NCBI RefSeq assembly: GCF_002911015.1
Contig: NZ_KZ626860.1
Span: forward strand, 38,050-102,049
From: Streptomyces populi
GTDB taxonomy: Bacteria > Actinomycetota > Actinomycetes > Streptomycetales > Streptomycetaceae
Direction of reading: 5' to 3'
DNA: 64,000 nucleotides
Part shown: in pieces, positions 33,338 through 44,096 of the stretch
Numbering within the stretch: the first letter of the stretch is position 1
Layout of the letters: the number at the start of each line of letters is the position of its first letter
Notes under the pieces: model-generated
What the model saw: the letters and a program-made list of their open reading frames with translations, nothing else
What the model was told of the DNA's origin: nothing
Database searches by the model: none
Position numbers and translations under genes: made by a program

Positions 33338-33402
33338 GCGCCCGTAAGGGGCGCGGGGAACTGCGCAACAAGCCACGAAGCCCCCGCAGCGCCTGCGGGG
33401 GC
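33338..33402 (-). terminator. Hairpins downstream of the lrp gene, within a dispersed Streptomyces repeat
   Basis: Stem one is GCGCCC/GGGCGC (33338-33354). Stem two is a 10-bp perfect repeat (33380-33389 with 33393-33402, loop CGC). The stretch GTAAGGGGCGCGGGGAACTG is a sequence I know as widely scattered between Streptomyces genes. Lying just beyond the lrp stop, it probably ends the permease-lrp transcript. Confidence 0.6.
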
Positions 33403-33445
33403 AGGATCCGACCCCTGGGGCGCCCCGCACCTCCGGGGGCACCGA

Positions 33446-33898
33446 CTAGGTCGGTGACCCCGACGAAAACCTCCGCAGGAGGGGCGAGAGAACCAGAACG
33501 GACTTCGTCCGCTCGACGAACGACTCCCCCGCGATCCGCTCCAGCACCCGCTCGAAGTGCCGCATGTCCGAGGCGAACACCTGCACCACCGCGTCCGCCT
33601 CCCCGGTGACGGTGGAGGCGGCCACGACTTCCTGGTAACGCTCCAGACCGCGCTGGATGGTCTCGGGCGAGGTGTTGCGGCGGCAGTAGATCTCGACGAA
33701 GCCCTCCGTCTCCCAGCCGAGCGCCGCCGGGTCCACCCGTACGGTGAACCCGGTGATGGCCCCGGTGGCCCGCAGTCGGTCGACCCGCCGCTTCACGGCG
33801 GGCGCGGACAGGCCGACCAGTTGCCCGATGTCCGCGTAGGAGCGGCGGGCGTCCTCGGCGAGGGCGTGCACGATGCGTTCGTCGAGATCGTTCAGCAC
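33446..33898 (-). CDS. Lrp/AsnC-family transcriptional regulator
   Basis: 150 aa. The N-terminal HTH is DLDERIVHALAEDARRSYAD with IGQLVGLSAPAVKRRVDRLR. The C-terminal RAM domain (TVRVDPAALGWETEGFVEIY ... VTGEADAVVQVFASDMRHFE) binds amino acids and assembles dimers into octamers. It starts 30 bp after the permease gene on the same strand, so the two form an operon. The GTTGCGC boxes upstream of this operon and of davA are the natural candidates for its binding sites, and a basic amino acid such as lysine for its effector; both points are inference. Confidence 0.92.
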   Translation of the reverse strand: MLNDLDERIVHALAEDARRSYADIGQLVGLSAPAVKRRVDRLRATGAITGFTVRVDPAALGWETEGFVEIYCRRNTSPETIQRGLERYQEVVAASTVTGEADAVVQVFASDMRHFERVLERIAGESFVERTKSVLVLSPLLRRFSSGSPT

Positions 33899-33928
33899 TG
33901 CGGGTGGTTCACTTTTCTGCGAGGGGTT

Positions 33929-35413
33929 CTACGGTTGCTCGGCGACGGCGGGTTCCGCGGTCGCCATCCGGGACCGGCGGTAGCCGTAACTGAAGTAGAA
34001 CACGAGCCCGACGGCCATCCAGACTCCGAAGACCACCCAGGTGACGGCGGACAGAGAAGCCATCATCCACACGCACAGCAGGAAGCCGATCGCGGGCATC
34101 ACCGGCGCGAACGGAACCCGGAAGGTGCGGCGCATGGCCGGGCGCGTCCGGCGCAGCACCACGACGGCGACGTTGACCAGCGCGAAGGCGAACAGCGTGC
34201 CGATGCTGGTGGCGTCGGCGAGCTGGCCGAGCGGGATCGCGGCGGCGAGGACACCGCAGAACAGCGAGACGATGACCGTGTTGGCGCGGGGCGTGCCGGT
34301 CTTCGGGTGGACCCGGGCGAACACCTTGGGCACCAGGCCGTCGCGGGCCATCGCGAACAGGATGCGGGTCTGTCCGTAGAGCACGGTCAGCACGACGCTG
34401 GCGATGGCGATGACGGCGCAGGCGGCCAGCAGCGTGCCCCAGAAGGTCTGTCCGGTGACGTCCTTCATGATCTCGGCGAGCGCGGCCTCCGAGTCGCCGA
34501 ACTGCCGCCAGGGCTTCGCGCCGACGGCGACGGCCGCGACGAGGACGTACAGGGCGGTCACGATGACCAGCGAGAGCATGATCGCGCGGGGGAGGTCGCG
34601 CTGCGGGTCCTTGGCCTCCTCACCGGCGGTGGAGGCGGCGTCGAAGCCGATGTAGGAGAAGAACAGGGTGGCGCCGGCGGCGCTGACGCCCGCCATGCCG
34701 AGCGGCATGAAGTGCTCGTAGTTGCCGGAGCGCAGGCCCTGGAGCCCGATCGCGCAGAACAGCACCAGCGCGGCGATCTTCACGGCCACCATGATGGTGT
34801 TGGCACGCGCCGACTCGCGGGCTCCGCCGAGCAGGAACGCCATCGCGAGCAGGACGACGATCAGCGCGGGCAGGTTGAAGATGCCCCCGTCACCGGGCGG
34901 CGCGGAGAGCGCGTCCGGGATGGTGACGCCGATGGTGCCGTCGAGCAGTTCGTTCAGGTACTCGCCCCAGCCGACCGCGACGGCCGCGACCGAGACGCCG
35001 TACTCCAGGACCAGGCACCAGCCGCAGATCCAGGCGATCAGCTCGCCCATCGTCGCGTACGCGTACGAGTACGAGGAGCCGGCGACCGGGATGGTGCCGG
35101 CCAGCTCCGCGTAGGAGAGGGCCGAGAACAGCGCCGTGAGACCGGCGATGACGAAGGACAGGGTGACCGCGGGTCCGGCCTTGGGGACGGCCTCGCCGAG
35201 GACCACGAAGATGCCGGTGCCGAGCGTGGCACCGATGCTGATCATGGTGAGCTGCCACAGGCCGAGGGAGCGCCGCAGCGAGCCTCCCTCGCCGTGTCCG
35301 CCCTCCTGCACCAGGTGCTCCACCGGCTTGCGGCGCATGAGACGCGCGCCGATGCCCGAAGAGGGTGTGGCGGACGTGGGTGGGGACTGCGGGGGTGCGC
35401 CTTGGTCGAGCAC
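33929..35413 (-). CDS. APC-family cationic amino-acid transporter-like permease
   Basis: 494 aa from GTG 35413, with AAGGAG seven bases upstream. About twelve to fourteen spans. QLTMISIGATLGTGIFVVLG is the helix-1 substrate-backbone motif, followed by SYAELAGTIPVAGSSYSYAY, FFSYIGFDAASTAGEEAKDP and YGQTRILFAMARDGLVPKVF. These are typical of the CAT group (TC 2.A.3.3), which takes up lysine, arginine, ornithine or broader substrates. Operon with the Lrp regulator. The shared boxes with davAB point to lysine. An alternative neutral amino-acid substrate cannot be excluded. Confidence 0.88.
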   Translation of the reverse strand: MLDQGAPPQSPPTSATPSSGIGARLMRRKPVEHLVQEGGHGEGGSLRRSLGLWQLTMISIGATLGTGIFVVLGEAVPKAGPAVTLSFVIAGLTALFSALSYAELAGTIPVAGSSYSYAYATMGELIAWICGWCLVLEYGVSVAAVAVGWGEYLNELLDGTIGVTIPDALSAPPGDGGIFNLPALIVVLLAMAFLLGGARESARANTIMVAVKIAALVLFCAIGLQGLRSGNYEHFMPLGMAGVSAAGATLFFSYIGFDAASTAGEEAKDPQRDLPRAIMLSLVIVTALYVLVAAVAVGAKPWRQFGDSEAALAEIMKDVTGQTFWGTLLAACAVIAIASVVLTVLYGQTRILFAMARDGLVPKVFARVHPKTGTPRANTVIVSLFCGVLAAAIPLGQLADATSIGTLFAFALVNVAVVVLRRTRPAMRRTFRVPFAPVMPAIGFLLCVWMMASLSAVTWVVFGVWMAVGLVFYFSYGYRRSRMATAEPAVAEQP

Positions 35414-35577
35414 GCGCTGGCTCCTTCATCGCTGCCGGTCGAAGAGGACGGGAACCGGCGGCACCCCTGACAGCCGGGACCCGCCGAGCGGGGTCCCCGC
35501 CACGCCTGTGTACAGCGCCCGACCCTATGAGTTCGGGCTTCCCGGGCGTAATGCAGCAACCTTGCGCATCTCCGCAA

Positions 35578-35639
35578 GATCGTTGCGTTCATCGCATCCC
35601 GGCGCGTGATCGTTGCGCGGGACTTTTCGATGGTTGCGC
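35578..35639. promoter_or_regulatory. GTTGCGC box array upstream of the permease-lrp operon
   Basis: GATCGTTGCGT (35578-35588), GATCGTTGCGC (35608-35618) and GATGGTTGCGC (35629-35639) are spaced 30 and 21 bp, with an opposite-facing GCAAC at 35556-35560. Core and helical phasing match the davA array. The gap 35414-35790 holds these boxes and the terminator of the IMPDH-family gene; no ORF in it looks real. Confidence 0.6.
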
Positions 35640-35737
35640 AGGGCTGCTTCCGGCCGGGCCGGGAGCCGCGGGGACGGCCTGACGACCGCCGTGCGCCCGG
35701 CCCCGCGGGACGGCCGCGCCGGAGGCCGTCCACGCAC

Positions 35738-35772
35738 ACGGCCCCCGCTCCCGGAAGGGGAGCGGGGGCCGT
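35738..35772 (-). terminator. Terminator of the guaB1 gene
   Basis: A perfect 15-bp inverted repeat (35738-35752 with 35758-35772, loop GGAAG), about 20 bp beyond the stop codon. Confidence 0.8.
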
Positions 35773-35790
35773 ACGGGGAACGGCGGCGGA

Positions 35791-37275
<1,485 letters not shown>

Positions 37276-37340
37276 TCAGCCAGGGGGAAGAGCACGTACT
37301 TCATTGTCCCATGCAGTCCTGCAAGCGGTCCCCGGGCGGA

Positions 37341-37718
37341 TCATCCAGGCTGGTCAGGGGGCAGTTGGTCGGATCCTCCAAGGGAGAGGACGACCGACAG
37401 CGCGGCGTCGAACTGCTCGTAGTACCCGGAGGCCGACTCCAGGACCTCCTGCGCCGTCTCCCACTCCTCGGGCCGGCTCCGCGCGTAGGGGCGCCAGCCG
37501 GTCACCACGACGAGTCTGCCCGGACTGGCCGGTCCCCAGTCGGGGTCGCCGAGCACGTCGGCGAGCGCGTCCCAGTTCCGCCCGAACCACTCCGGCAGGT
37601 CGAGGTCGCGAATGCAGCGCGCCATGAAGGCGCCCTTGTCGAGCACCCCGGAGAGGTCGAGCTCGGTGACCTGCCACCCGGCCGAACGGCACACCGCCGC
37701 GAGCGGACCGTGCGTCAT
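37341..37718 (-). CDS. Barstar-family RNase inhibitor
   Basis: 125 aa from ATG 37718. The barstar fold is seen in WQVTELDLSGVLDKGAFMAR, IRDLDLPEWFGRNWDALADV (the conserved phosphate-mimicking helix with Asp and Trp), and GRLVVVTGWRPYA. Barstar blocks barnase-type guanyl RNases inside the cell. Its start overlaps the stop of the RNase gene by 4 bp (ATGA), so enzyme and inhibitor are made together, as expected of a protective immunity protein. Confidence 0.92.
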   Translation of the reverse strand: MTHGPLAAVCRSAGWQVTELDLSGVLDKGAFMARCIRDLDLPEWFGRNWDALADVLGDPDWGPASPGRLVVVTGWRPYARSRPEEWETAQEVLESASGYYEQFDAALSVVLSLGGSDQLPPDQPG

Positions 37719-38161
37719 CTCAGCACCGCCTTGAACGAGTTGTAGTGGTCGTCGGTGTAGAAGATCTCCCCGCCCCGCCCCGTGACGATGCGCCGGGCCC
37801 CGCGGTCGCGCTCCCCCGGGGTACGCACCGTGTACTCGTGGTAGTACCCCCTGGCCTGCCGGGGCAGCTCGCGCTCGAAGTTGCCGAAGACGGAGCCGTC
37901 CTTGGCGTAGGGGTAGGGGCCGCCCCGGTCGATGAGGGCGAGGGTCGCCCGCGCCTCGGCGGGAAGCGCGGCGGCCGGGACGACCGGCAGGCCGCCGGCC
38001 CAGGACGGAGTCGCCGCCGCACGGCTCGCGGCGGTGGCCGCGGAGTCTCCCGGACCGGCCGTGCCCGTCGGCGAGCAGCCCGCGAGCAGGACCGTCAGAC
38101 AGACCAGCAGCCCGGCGAACAGGCGGCCCGTGAACGCGTGAGGGGACGGCCGCGACAGCAT
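37715..38161 (-). CDS. Secreted guanyl-specific ribonuclease (RNase Sa/barnase family), lipoprotein signal
   Basis: 148 aa. The signal peptide LFAGLLVCLTVLLAGCS ends in a lipobox (LAGC), so the mature enzyme is probably lipid-anchored before or instead of release. The catalytic part resembles RNase Sa: LPAEARATLALIDRGGPYPY, then YYHEYTVRTPGERDRGARRI with the general base Glu and the Arg pair, and YTDDHYNSFKAVL with the general acid His. It cleaves RNA after G outside the cell. Its first nine codons lie inside a long hairpin with the upstream gene's 3' flank. Barstar follows, overlapping by 4 bp. Confidence 0.9.
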   Translation of the reverse strand: MLSRPSPHAFTGRLFAGLLVCLTVLLAGCSPTGTAGPGDSAATAASRAAATPSWAGGLPVVPAAALPAEARATLALIDRGGPYPYAKDGSVFGNFERELPRQARGYYHEYTVRTPGERDRGARRIVTGRGGEIFYTDDHYNSFKAVLR

Positions 38162-38193
38162 GACGTCGATGCTGCCACGGCCGTCCCCTCACG
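38137..38193 (-). promoter_or_regulatory. Long hairpin covering the RNase start codon
   Basis: A 16-bp perfect inverted repeat (38137-38152 with 38178-38193), continued after a 3+3 internal loop by CAGCAT/ATGCTG (38156-38161 with 38169-38174). On the minus strand the ATG at 38161 and codons 2-9 are the 3' side of the stem. It lies 20 bp past the regulator stop, so it can act as that gene's terminator and as a block on RNase translation. Confidence 0.7.
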
Positions 38194-38212
38194 GCGCGCT
38201 CCGGTGCCGCCC

Positions 38213-39238
38213 TCAGGGCCCGTCCGGGTCCGCCCGGTTGAGCGCCGGACGCGGCGGCGGGCCCGCCGTCATCAGCGCGTCCGCGGCCGAGGTGTCCGTC
38301 ACCAGGCTGGTGACGAGACCGGACCGCAGCACCGCGTCGATGGCGGCCGCCTTGCGCTGCCCGCCCGCTATGGCGACGACCTCGGGGATACGGCGCAGCC
38401 GGTCGGCCTCGACCGTGATGCAGCGCTCGCCGAGGTCACGCCCGACCCGGCGGCCCTCGGCGTCGAAGAGGTGCGCGGACATCTCGGCGGCGACCCCGAG
38501 GGACGCGTAGTGCGCGCGCTCCTCGTCGCTGAGCATGTCGTGCACCGTGGAGATGCCGGGCTCCCAGGAGCCGATGGAGACGCAGGCGACGGTCACCTTG
38601 TCGAAGTACTCGAAGGCGCGGGCGATTCCCGTCTGGTGGCGCAGCGCCGCCGCGGTGGCCGCGTCGGGCAGCAGCATCGGCGCGTAGATGGGGTGGGCGT
38701 CGCCGCCCGACACCTGCGCGGCGCGCCGGACGGCCTCGACGGAGCCGCGCTCGGCGGTCCCGGCGTCGTACACGCCCGTCAGCTGCACCACGGTGCACGG
38801 CGGGAGCCGGTCCAGGGCCGCCGCCATGTGGATCGTGGAGCGGCCCCAGGCGAGGCCGAGCACATCGCCCTCGTTGACGAGTTCGCCGAGCAGGTCGGCG
38901 GCCACCTCTCCGAGGTTCTCCGGGTCGGGCGACTCCTCGGCCTCGGCCGGGGACTCGACGACCACGGCGTGCCGCAGGCCGTAACGGGCCCGCAGCGCGT
39001 CCGAGCGCTCCGCGTCGAGCTCGGCGGGGACGCGGATCTCGATCCTCACGAGATCCCGTTCGAGAGCGGTCTCCAGGACCCGGGCCACCTTGAAGCGGCT
39101 GACGCCGAACTCCTCGGCGATCTGGATCTTGGATTTGCCCTCGAGGTAGAAGCGGCGGGCCATGGCCGCCGCCTGGACCAGCTCAGCGGGTCCCATCCGC
39201 ATGGCTGACCGGCCCGCCGACATACCCGACACGGCCAT
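38213..39238 (-). CDS. SorC/DeoR-type sugar-binding transcriptional regulator
   Basis: 341 aa. The N-terminal HTH is ARRFYLEGKSKIQIAEEFGV with SRFKVARVLETALERDLV. The large C-terminal sugar-binding domain (SorC type) has VLGLAWGRSTIHMAAALDRL, VTVACVSIGSWEPGISTVHD and VVAIAGGQRKAAAIDAVLRS. The family senses a phosphorylated sugar; rpe just upstream on the same strand hints at pentose metabolism, but no operon is proven. Start uncertain: ATG 39238 has GAGGAG directly against it, whereas GTG 39232 has the better spacing. Confidence 0.9.
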   Translation of the reverse strand: MAVSGMSAGRSAMRMGPAELVQAAAMARRFYLEGKSKIQIAEEFGVSRFKVARVLETALERDLVRIEIRVPAELDAERSDALRARYGLRHAVVVESPAEAEESPDPENLGEVAADLLGELVNEGDVLGLAWGRSTIHMAAALDRLPPCTVVQLTGVYDAGTAERGSVEAVRRAAQVSGGDAHPIYAPMLLPDAATAAALRHQTGIARAFEYFDKVTVACVSIGSWEPGISTVHDMLSDEERAHYASLGVAAEMSAHLFDAEGRRVGRDLGERCITVEADRLRRIPEVVAIAGGQRKAAAIDAVLRSGLVTSLVTDTSAADALMTAGPPPRPALNRADPDGP

Positions 39239-39334
39239 CTCCTCACTTCTGTTCACACTCTGGATTCGCCGTTCATCCTCGCAGATCCGGCGCACTTGAT
39301 CCGCCCTGATGGGCGGCGTTCACGTTCCCTTGGC

Positions 39335-40021
39335 TCAGTGGTCGCACGCCCACGACGCACGGGCCGTCGCCTCCTCGGCCTGCGTGCGCAATGCACGTAC
39401 CGCCTGAGCGGGGTCCGCCGCCCCGTACACCGCCGAACCGGCGACGAACACGTCGGCTCCCGCCTCCGCGCACCGCTCGATGGTCGAGGCCGAGACCCCG
39501 CCGTCGACCTGGAGCCACAGTTCCAGGCCGTGCTTGCTGATCAACTCGCGCGTGCGGCGGATCTTGGGGAGCATGATGTCGAGAAAGGCCTGGCCCCCGA
39601 ATCCGGGCTCGACCGTCATGATCAGCAGCATGTCGAGCTCGGGCAGCAGGTCCTCGTACGGCTCGATGGGGGTCGCGGGCTTGAGCGCCATGGAGGCACG
39701 GGCGCCCTTGGCCCGGATCTCCCGGGCGAGCCGTACGGGCGCGGCGGCGGCCTCCACGTGGAAGGTGACGGAGCCGGCACCGGCTTCCACGTACTGGGGC
39801 GCCCACCGATCGGCGTCCTCGATCATCAGATGGCAGTCCAGCGGAGTGTCCGTCGCACGGGCCAAAGACTCTACGACCGGCACCCCGAGGGTGAGGTTCG
39901 GTACGAAATGGTTGTCCATGACGTCGACATGGAGCCAGTCCGCGCCTTCCACCGCCTTTGCCTCCTCGGCAAGACGGGCGAAGTCGGCGGACAGGATGCT
40001 GGGGTTGATCTGCGCGGCCAT
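39335..40021 (-). CDS. rpe: Ribulose-phosphate 3-epimerase
   Basis: Interconverts ribulose-5- and xylulose-5-phosphate in the pentose phosphate pathway. 228 aa from ATG 40021 ([20 protein letters not shown]). TIM barrel with metal/catalytic motifs [50 protein letters not shown] and [20 protein letters not shown], all complete. Divergent from the MMPL transporter across 134 bp. The ribosome site is weak. Confidence 0.97.
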   Translation of the reverse strand: MAAQINPSILSADFARLAEEAKAVEGADWLHVDVMDNHFVPNLTLGVPVVESLARATDTPLDCHLMIEDADRWAPQYVEAGAGSVTFHVEAAAAPVRLAREIRAKGARASMALKPATPIEPYEDLLPELDMLLIMTVEPGFGGQAFLDIMLPKIRRTRELISKHGLELWLQVDGGVSASTIERCAEAGADVFVAGSAVYGAADPAQAVRALRTQAEEATARASWACDH

Positions 40022-40155
40022 GCCCCAAGACTGCCATGTCCCGGGCTCGTTGCCCGCCCCGGTCCGGACCTGGATCGTCCCGCGCACGCCGTACGACGGT
40101 CCGCCGTGCCATTCTGGACGGTCCGACGGCACTGCGTCCGGTCCCGGGGGTGGGC

Positions 40156-42417
40156 ATGAAACGGCTCGACGTCTGGAAGCACGGAGCCATCGGAGTCGTG
40201 TGCGGCCGGCGGTCCAAGTGGCTGGTTCTCGCCCTGTGGCTCCTGGTGCTCCTGTTCGTGGCCCCGCTCGGAACGAAACTCAGCGACGCCCAGGACAACG
40301 ACGCCCAGTCCTGGCTGCCGGGGTCGGCCGAATCCACCCAGGTCCTCGACATCTCCAAGGGGTTCAGGCCCGAGCAGATCCCCGCGGTCGTCGTCTACGC
40401 GCGCCCGGACGGTCTGACGGTGCAGGACCGGCGGCAGATCGCCGAGGACGTCCAGCAGCTGAAGACACTGCACGAGCACGGCATCCGCGGGGCGGAGACG
40501 CGGGGGCCGTTGTTCGACCGGCAGCCGGATCCGCGCGCGGCACAGGTGTACGTCCCGATCACCATGGACGCGTCCGGCTGGCAGCGGATCTCCCCCGCCG
40601 TCGACTCCATCCGTGACCAGGTCGGCAAGGGCGACGACGGGCTCTCCGTGCACATCACCGGGCCCGGCGGTACCGCCGCCGACTCCGCCAAGGCCTTCGA
40701 GGGCATCGACTCGACGCTGCTCTACGCGGCGATGGCCGTCGTCATCGTCATGCTGCTCATCACCTTCCGCAGCCCGACCCTCCTGTTCGTCCCGCTGCTC
40801 GGCGTGGTCGTCGCCCTGTTCACGGCCCAGGCGCTGATCTATCTGCTGGCGAGACACGCCGGTCTGACCGTCAACGGCCAGAGCGCGGGCATCCTCACCG
40901 TGCTGGTGTTCGGCGCGGGGACCGACTACGCCCTGCTGCTGGTCGCCCGCTACCGCGAGGAACTGCGCCGCCACGAGGACCGGCACGAGGCGATGGCACT
41001 CGCCATGAACCGGGCCGGACCGGCCATCCTCGCCTCGGGTGCCACGGTCGTCCTGAGCATGCTGGTGCTCCTGGTCGCCGAGATGAACTCGACGCGGGGC
41101 CTCGGCCCGGTCGCGGCGATCGGCGTGGCCGTCGGCCTGATCGCCATGCTCACGCTGTTCCCCGCGCTGCTGCTCGTCTTCGGCCGCTGGATCTTCTGGC
41201 CGGCCGTCCCGCACCTCGGGTCGGCCGATCCGACCCGGAGCGGTGTCTGGGCGCACATGGGCCGGCGGATCGCCCGCCGCCCCCGGACCACCTGGGTCGC
41301 CACGGCGCTGGCACTGGGGCTGCTGTCCCTCGGCCTGATCCAGCTGCGGGCCGCGGGCATCCCCAACGCCGACCAGTTCACCGGGAAACCGGACTCGATC
41401 ACCGGCCAGGAGGTGTCGGCGCGCTACTTCCCCGCCGGTGGCGGGGACCCGCTGGTCATCGTGGCCGACACGGCCCAGGGCAGACAGGTCGGCGAGGCCG
41501 TGGCGGCGGACCCGGGCGTGGTGACGTCGAGCATCGGGGTGCCACCGGGCGTCGCGCCCGTGCACGACGGCAAGGTGCTGTTCGAGGCGACCACCCGCGC
41601 CCCCTCCGACAGCGCGGCGGCCAAGGACACGGTGGAGCGGGTGCGCGACGCGGTGCACGCCGTTCCGGGCGCCGACGCGAAGGTGGGCGGCGGCTCGGCG
41701 GCCCTGCTGGACATGGAGAACGCCCAGACGCACGACAACTACCTGGTCATCCCGCTCGTCCTGGTGGTGGTCCTGCTGGTCCTGAGCGTCCTGCTGCGCG
41801 CCCTGGTCGCCCCGCTCCTGCTGATCGGGACCGTGGTGCTGTCGCTGGCCACCGCCCTCGGCGTGAGCGCGCTGGCCTTCCGGCACGTCTTCGACTACGC
41901 GGGCGAGGACGTGGCCTTCCCGCTGTTCGTCTTCGTGTTCCTGGTGGCGCTCGGCATCGACTACAACATCTTCCTGACCACCCGCATCCGCGAGGAGGCC
42001 ACCAGACACGGCACGCGCCAGGGCGTGGTGACGGGACTGGCCACCACCGGCGCGGTGATCACCTCGGCCGGTCTGGTCCTCGCGGGCACGTTCGCGGCCC
42101 TCGGCACCCTGCCGGTCGTGGGCTTCGCGGAGATCGGCTTCGCGGTCGCCCTCGGCGTGCTCCTGGACACCTTCGTGGTGCGCTCGGTGCTGGTCACCTC
42201 GCTCTTCCTCGACGTCGGCCCGAAGGTGTGGTGGCCCAACCGGCTCGCGCACGAGGACGGCGGGTCCCGCCCCGCGGACGCGAGCCCTCCGGGCGAGTCC
42301 GGGGAGCCGGGGACGTCCGGCACGGCCGGGCGTCCCGGACCGTCCCGGGAGCCCGCGGTGCCGCCGAACCCCGGGGACGCCGAAGACCCCACGAGACCGG
42401 CTCGGCCACCCGGCTGA
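40156..42417 (+). CDS. MMPL-family (RND-type) membrane transporter
   Basis: 753 aa, two homologous halves. Span 1 is [20 protein letters not shown] periplasmic loop follows to about residue 185, then five spans with the MMPL signature [20 protein letters not shown]. The second half repeats the pattern, with [20 protein letters not shown] near residue 605. The Asp-Tyr pairs form the proton relay. Actinobacterial MMPL proteins export lipids, siderophores or other hydrophobic compounds; the substrate here is unknown. The last 55 residues are Pro/Gly-rich and disordered. Confidence 0.92.
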   Translation: MKRLDVWKHGAIGVVCGRRSKWLVLALWLLVLLFVAPLGTKLSDAQDNDAQSWLPGSAESTQVLDISKGFRPEQIPAVVVYARPDGLTVQDRRQIAEDVQQLKTLHEHGIRGAETRGPLFDRQPDPRAAQVYVPITMDASGWQRISPAVDSIRDQVGKGDDGLSVHITGPGGTAADSAKAFEGIDSTLLYAAMAVVIVMLLITFRSPTLLFVPLLGVVVALFTAQALIYLLARHAGLTVNGQSAGILTVLVFGAGTDYALLLVARYREELRRHEDRHEAMALAMNRAGPAILASGATVVLSMLVLLVAEMNSTRGLGPVAAIGVAVGLIAMLTLFPALLLVFGRWIFWPAVPHLGSADPTRSGVWAHMGRRIARRPRTTWVATALALGLLSLGLIQLRAAGIPNADQFTGKPDSITGQEVSARYFPAGGGDPLVIVADTAQGRQVGEAVAADPGVVTSSIGVPPGVAPVHDGKVLFEATTRAPSDSAAAKDTVERVRDAVHAVPGADAKVGGGSAALLDMENAQTHDNYLVIPLVLVVVLLVLSVLLRALVAPLLLIGTVVLSLATALGVSALAFRHVFDYAGEDVAFPLFVFVFLVALGIDYNIFLTTRIREEATRHGTRQGVVTGLATTGAVITSAGLVLAGTFAALGTLPVVGFAEIGFAVALGVLLDTFVVRSVLVTSLFLDVGPKVWWPNRLAHEDGGSRPADASPPGESGEPGTSGTAGRPGPSREPAVPPNPGDAEDPTRPARPPG

Positions 42418-42609
42418 GGGCACGGACCGGAGCCGCACGGCCGCGCCGCGCCCGACCGGAGCGTGCGCGCGGCCGCCCGGTCCGCGGAACGGCGCACGGC
42501 GGGGCGGACCGGAGGCGGCACGGCAGTCGGAAGCGGCGCGGCGGGCGGGCGCTGAGCGGGACGGCGGTGCGGTCGGCCCGGATCCGTCCGGCCCCGCCGC
42601 GCGGCCGGG

Positions 42610-44043
42610 TCAGCCGGTCCGGCGGATCAGGGCCAGGTACATCGCGTCCGTGCCGTGCAGGTGCGGCCACAGCTGGACGTCGGGGCCGTCGCCCAGCGCG
42701 GGCACGCCGGGCAGCAGCGGACGGGCGTCGAGCAGTTCGGCGGAGCCGTCCTCGAGGTGCTTGAGGACGTCGTCGACGACGGCGCGGGTCTCGGCGAGGT
42801 GCGGCGAGCAGGTCGCGTAGCCGACGACACCACCCACGCGCACCGACGCGAGCGCCGTGCGCAGCAGTCCGCGCTGGAGCGGCCCGAAGCCGTCGAGGTC
42901 CTCGGGGCGGCGGCGCCAGCGGGCCTCGGGACGGCGGCGCAGGGCGCCCAGGCCCGTGCAGGGGACGTCCATGAGCACCCGGTCGAAGGTGCCGGTCCGC
43001 CACGGCGGGCGGGTGCCGTCGGCGGCGATGACCTGGTAGGGGCCGGGGTTCCCGGCGAGCGCCTTGGCGACGAGCCCCGCGCGGTGCGGCTGCTTCTCGG
43101 AGGCGAGCAGCCTCGCCCCCCGCTGCGCGGCGAGGCCCGCCAGCATCGCGGCCTTGCCGCCGGGCCCGGCGCAGCCGTCCAGCCAGAGGCGGTCGGGGCC
43201 GTCGAGCGGCGCGTTCGCCAGGGCGATCGCCACCAGCTGGCTGCCCTCGTCCTGGACGCCCGCACGGCCCTCGCGCACGGCGTCGACGGCGCCCGGCTCG
43301 CCGCCCTCGGTGAGCCGCACGGCGTACGGGGACCAGCGCCCGGGAAGCGCCGAGTCCTCGTCGAGGGCGCCGAGGAGTTCCTCGGCGGTGGAGCGTCCGG
43401 GCCGGGCGACGAGGGTCACCTCGGGCCGCTCGTTGTCGGCCTCCAGCAGGTCCTCGATGCCCGCCCGGCCGCCGCCGAGGGAGTCCCAGAGCGCGGAGAC
43501 GACCCAGCGCGGGTGCGAGTGCACGACGGCGAGGTGGTCCTCGGGGTCCTCGTCGTAGGGCGGGGCGACCTGTTCCAGCCAGGTGTCGAGGTCCTGCCGC
43601 GCGACCTTGCGCAGCACCGCGTTCACGAACTTGGCCCGCCCGTCGCCGAGCACCACCCGGGCCAGCTCGACCGAGGCGGAGACGGCCGCGTGCGTCGGGA
43701 TGCGGGTGCCGAGCAACTGGTGGACGCCGAGGCTGAGCACGTCGAGGACCGGCGGGTCGACCTCGCGCAGCGGCCGGTCGACGCACGCCGAGATGACGGC
43801 GTCGTACGTCCCCTGGCGGCGCAGCGTGCCGTACACCAGCTCGGTGGCGAGCGCGGCGTCCCGGGCGTCGAAGTCGCCCTTGTCCCGCGCCTTGCGCAGC
43901 AGCGGCGGCAGAACGAGGTTCGCGTACGCGTCCCGCTCGTCCACGGCCCGCAGCGCCTCGAAGGCGAGCATGCGGACCGGGTCCTTCTGGGGGCGGCGGT
44001 AGGGCTTGCCGGGCTTCTGCGGCCGACGGGGCTGCTCACTCAC
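42610..44043 (-). CDS. rsmB: 16S rRNA m5C methyltransferase, NOL1/NOP2/Sun family
   Basis: 477 aa from GTG 44043. The N-terminal NusB-like RNA-binding domain (about residues 20-160, RMLAFEALRAVDERDAYANL) precedes the SAM-dependent methyltransferase. LDGCAGPGGKAAMLAGLA is motif I; LMDVPCTGLGALRRRPEARW and GYATCSPHLAETRAVV contain the two cysteines, the latter catalytic. The family methylates C967 (E. coli numbering) of 16S rRNA. It follows fmt on the same strand, 87 bp apart, the usual bacterial pairing. Confidence 0.95.
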   Translation of the reverse strand: MSEQPRRPQKPGKPYRRPQKDPVRMLAFEALRAVDERDAYANLVLPPLLRKARDKGDFDARDAALATELVYGTLRRQGTYDAVISACVDRPLREVDPPVLDVLSLGVHQLLGTRIPTHAAVSASVELARVVLGDGRAKFVNAVLRKVARQDLDTWLEQVAPPYDEDPEDHLAVVHSHPRWVVSALWDSLGGGRAGIEDLLEADNERPEVTLVARPGRSTAEELLGALDEDSALPGRWSPYAVRLTEGGEPGAVDAVREGRAGVQDEGSQLVAIALANAPLDGPDRLWLDGCAGPGGKAAMLAGLAAQRGARLLASEKQPHRAGLVAKALAGNPGPYQVIAADGTRPPWRTGTFDRVLMDVPCTGLGALRRRPEARWRRRPEDLDGFGPLQRGLLRTALASVRVGGVVGYATCSPHLAETRAVVDDVLKHLEDGSAELLDARPLLPGVPALGDGPDVQLWPHLHGTDAMYLALIRRTG

Positions 44044-44096
44044 GAAAAAGGTGCTCCGGATCCAGGAAAAAGATGCGCTTATCAGCGTACGCCGCG

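Noticed and set aside
33063..33347. Plus-strand 94-codon ORF in the cvnA-lrp gap
   Set aside because: It runs through the palindrome and dispersed repeat, has no ribosome site, and the opposite strand keeps the EEP-like PSDH motif.
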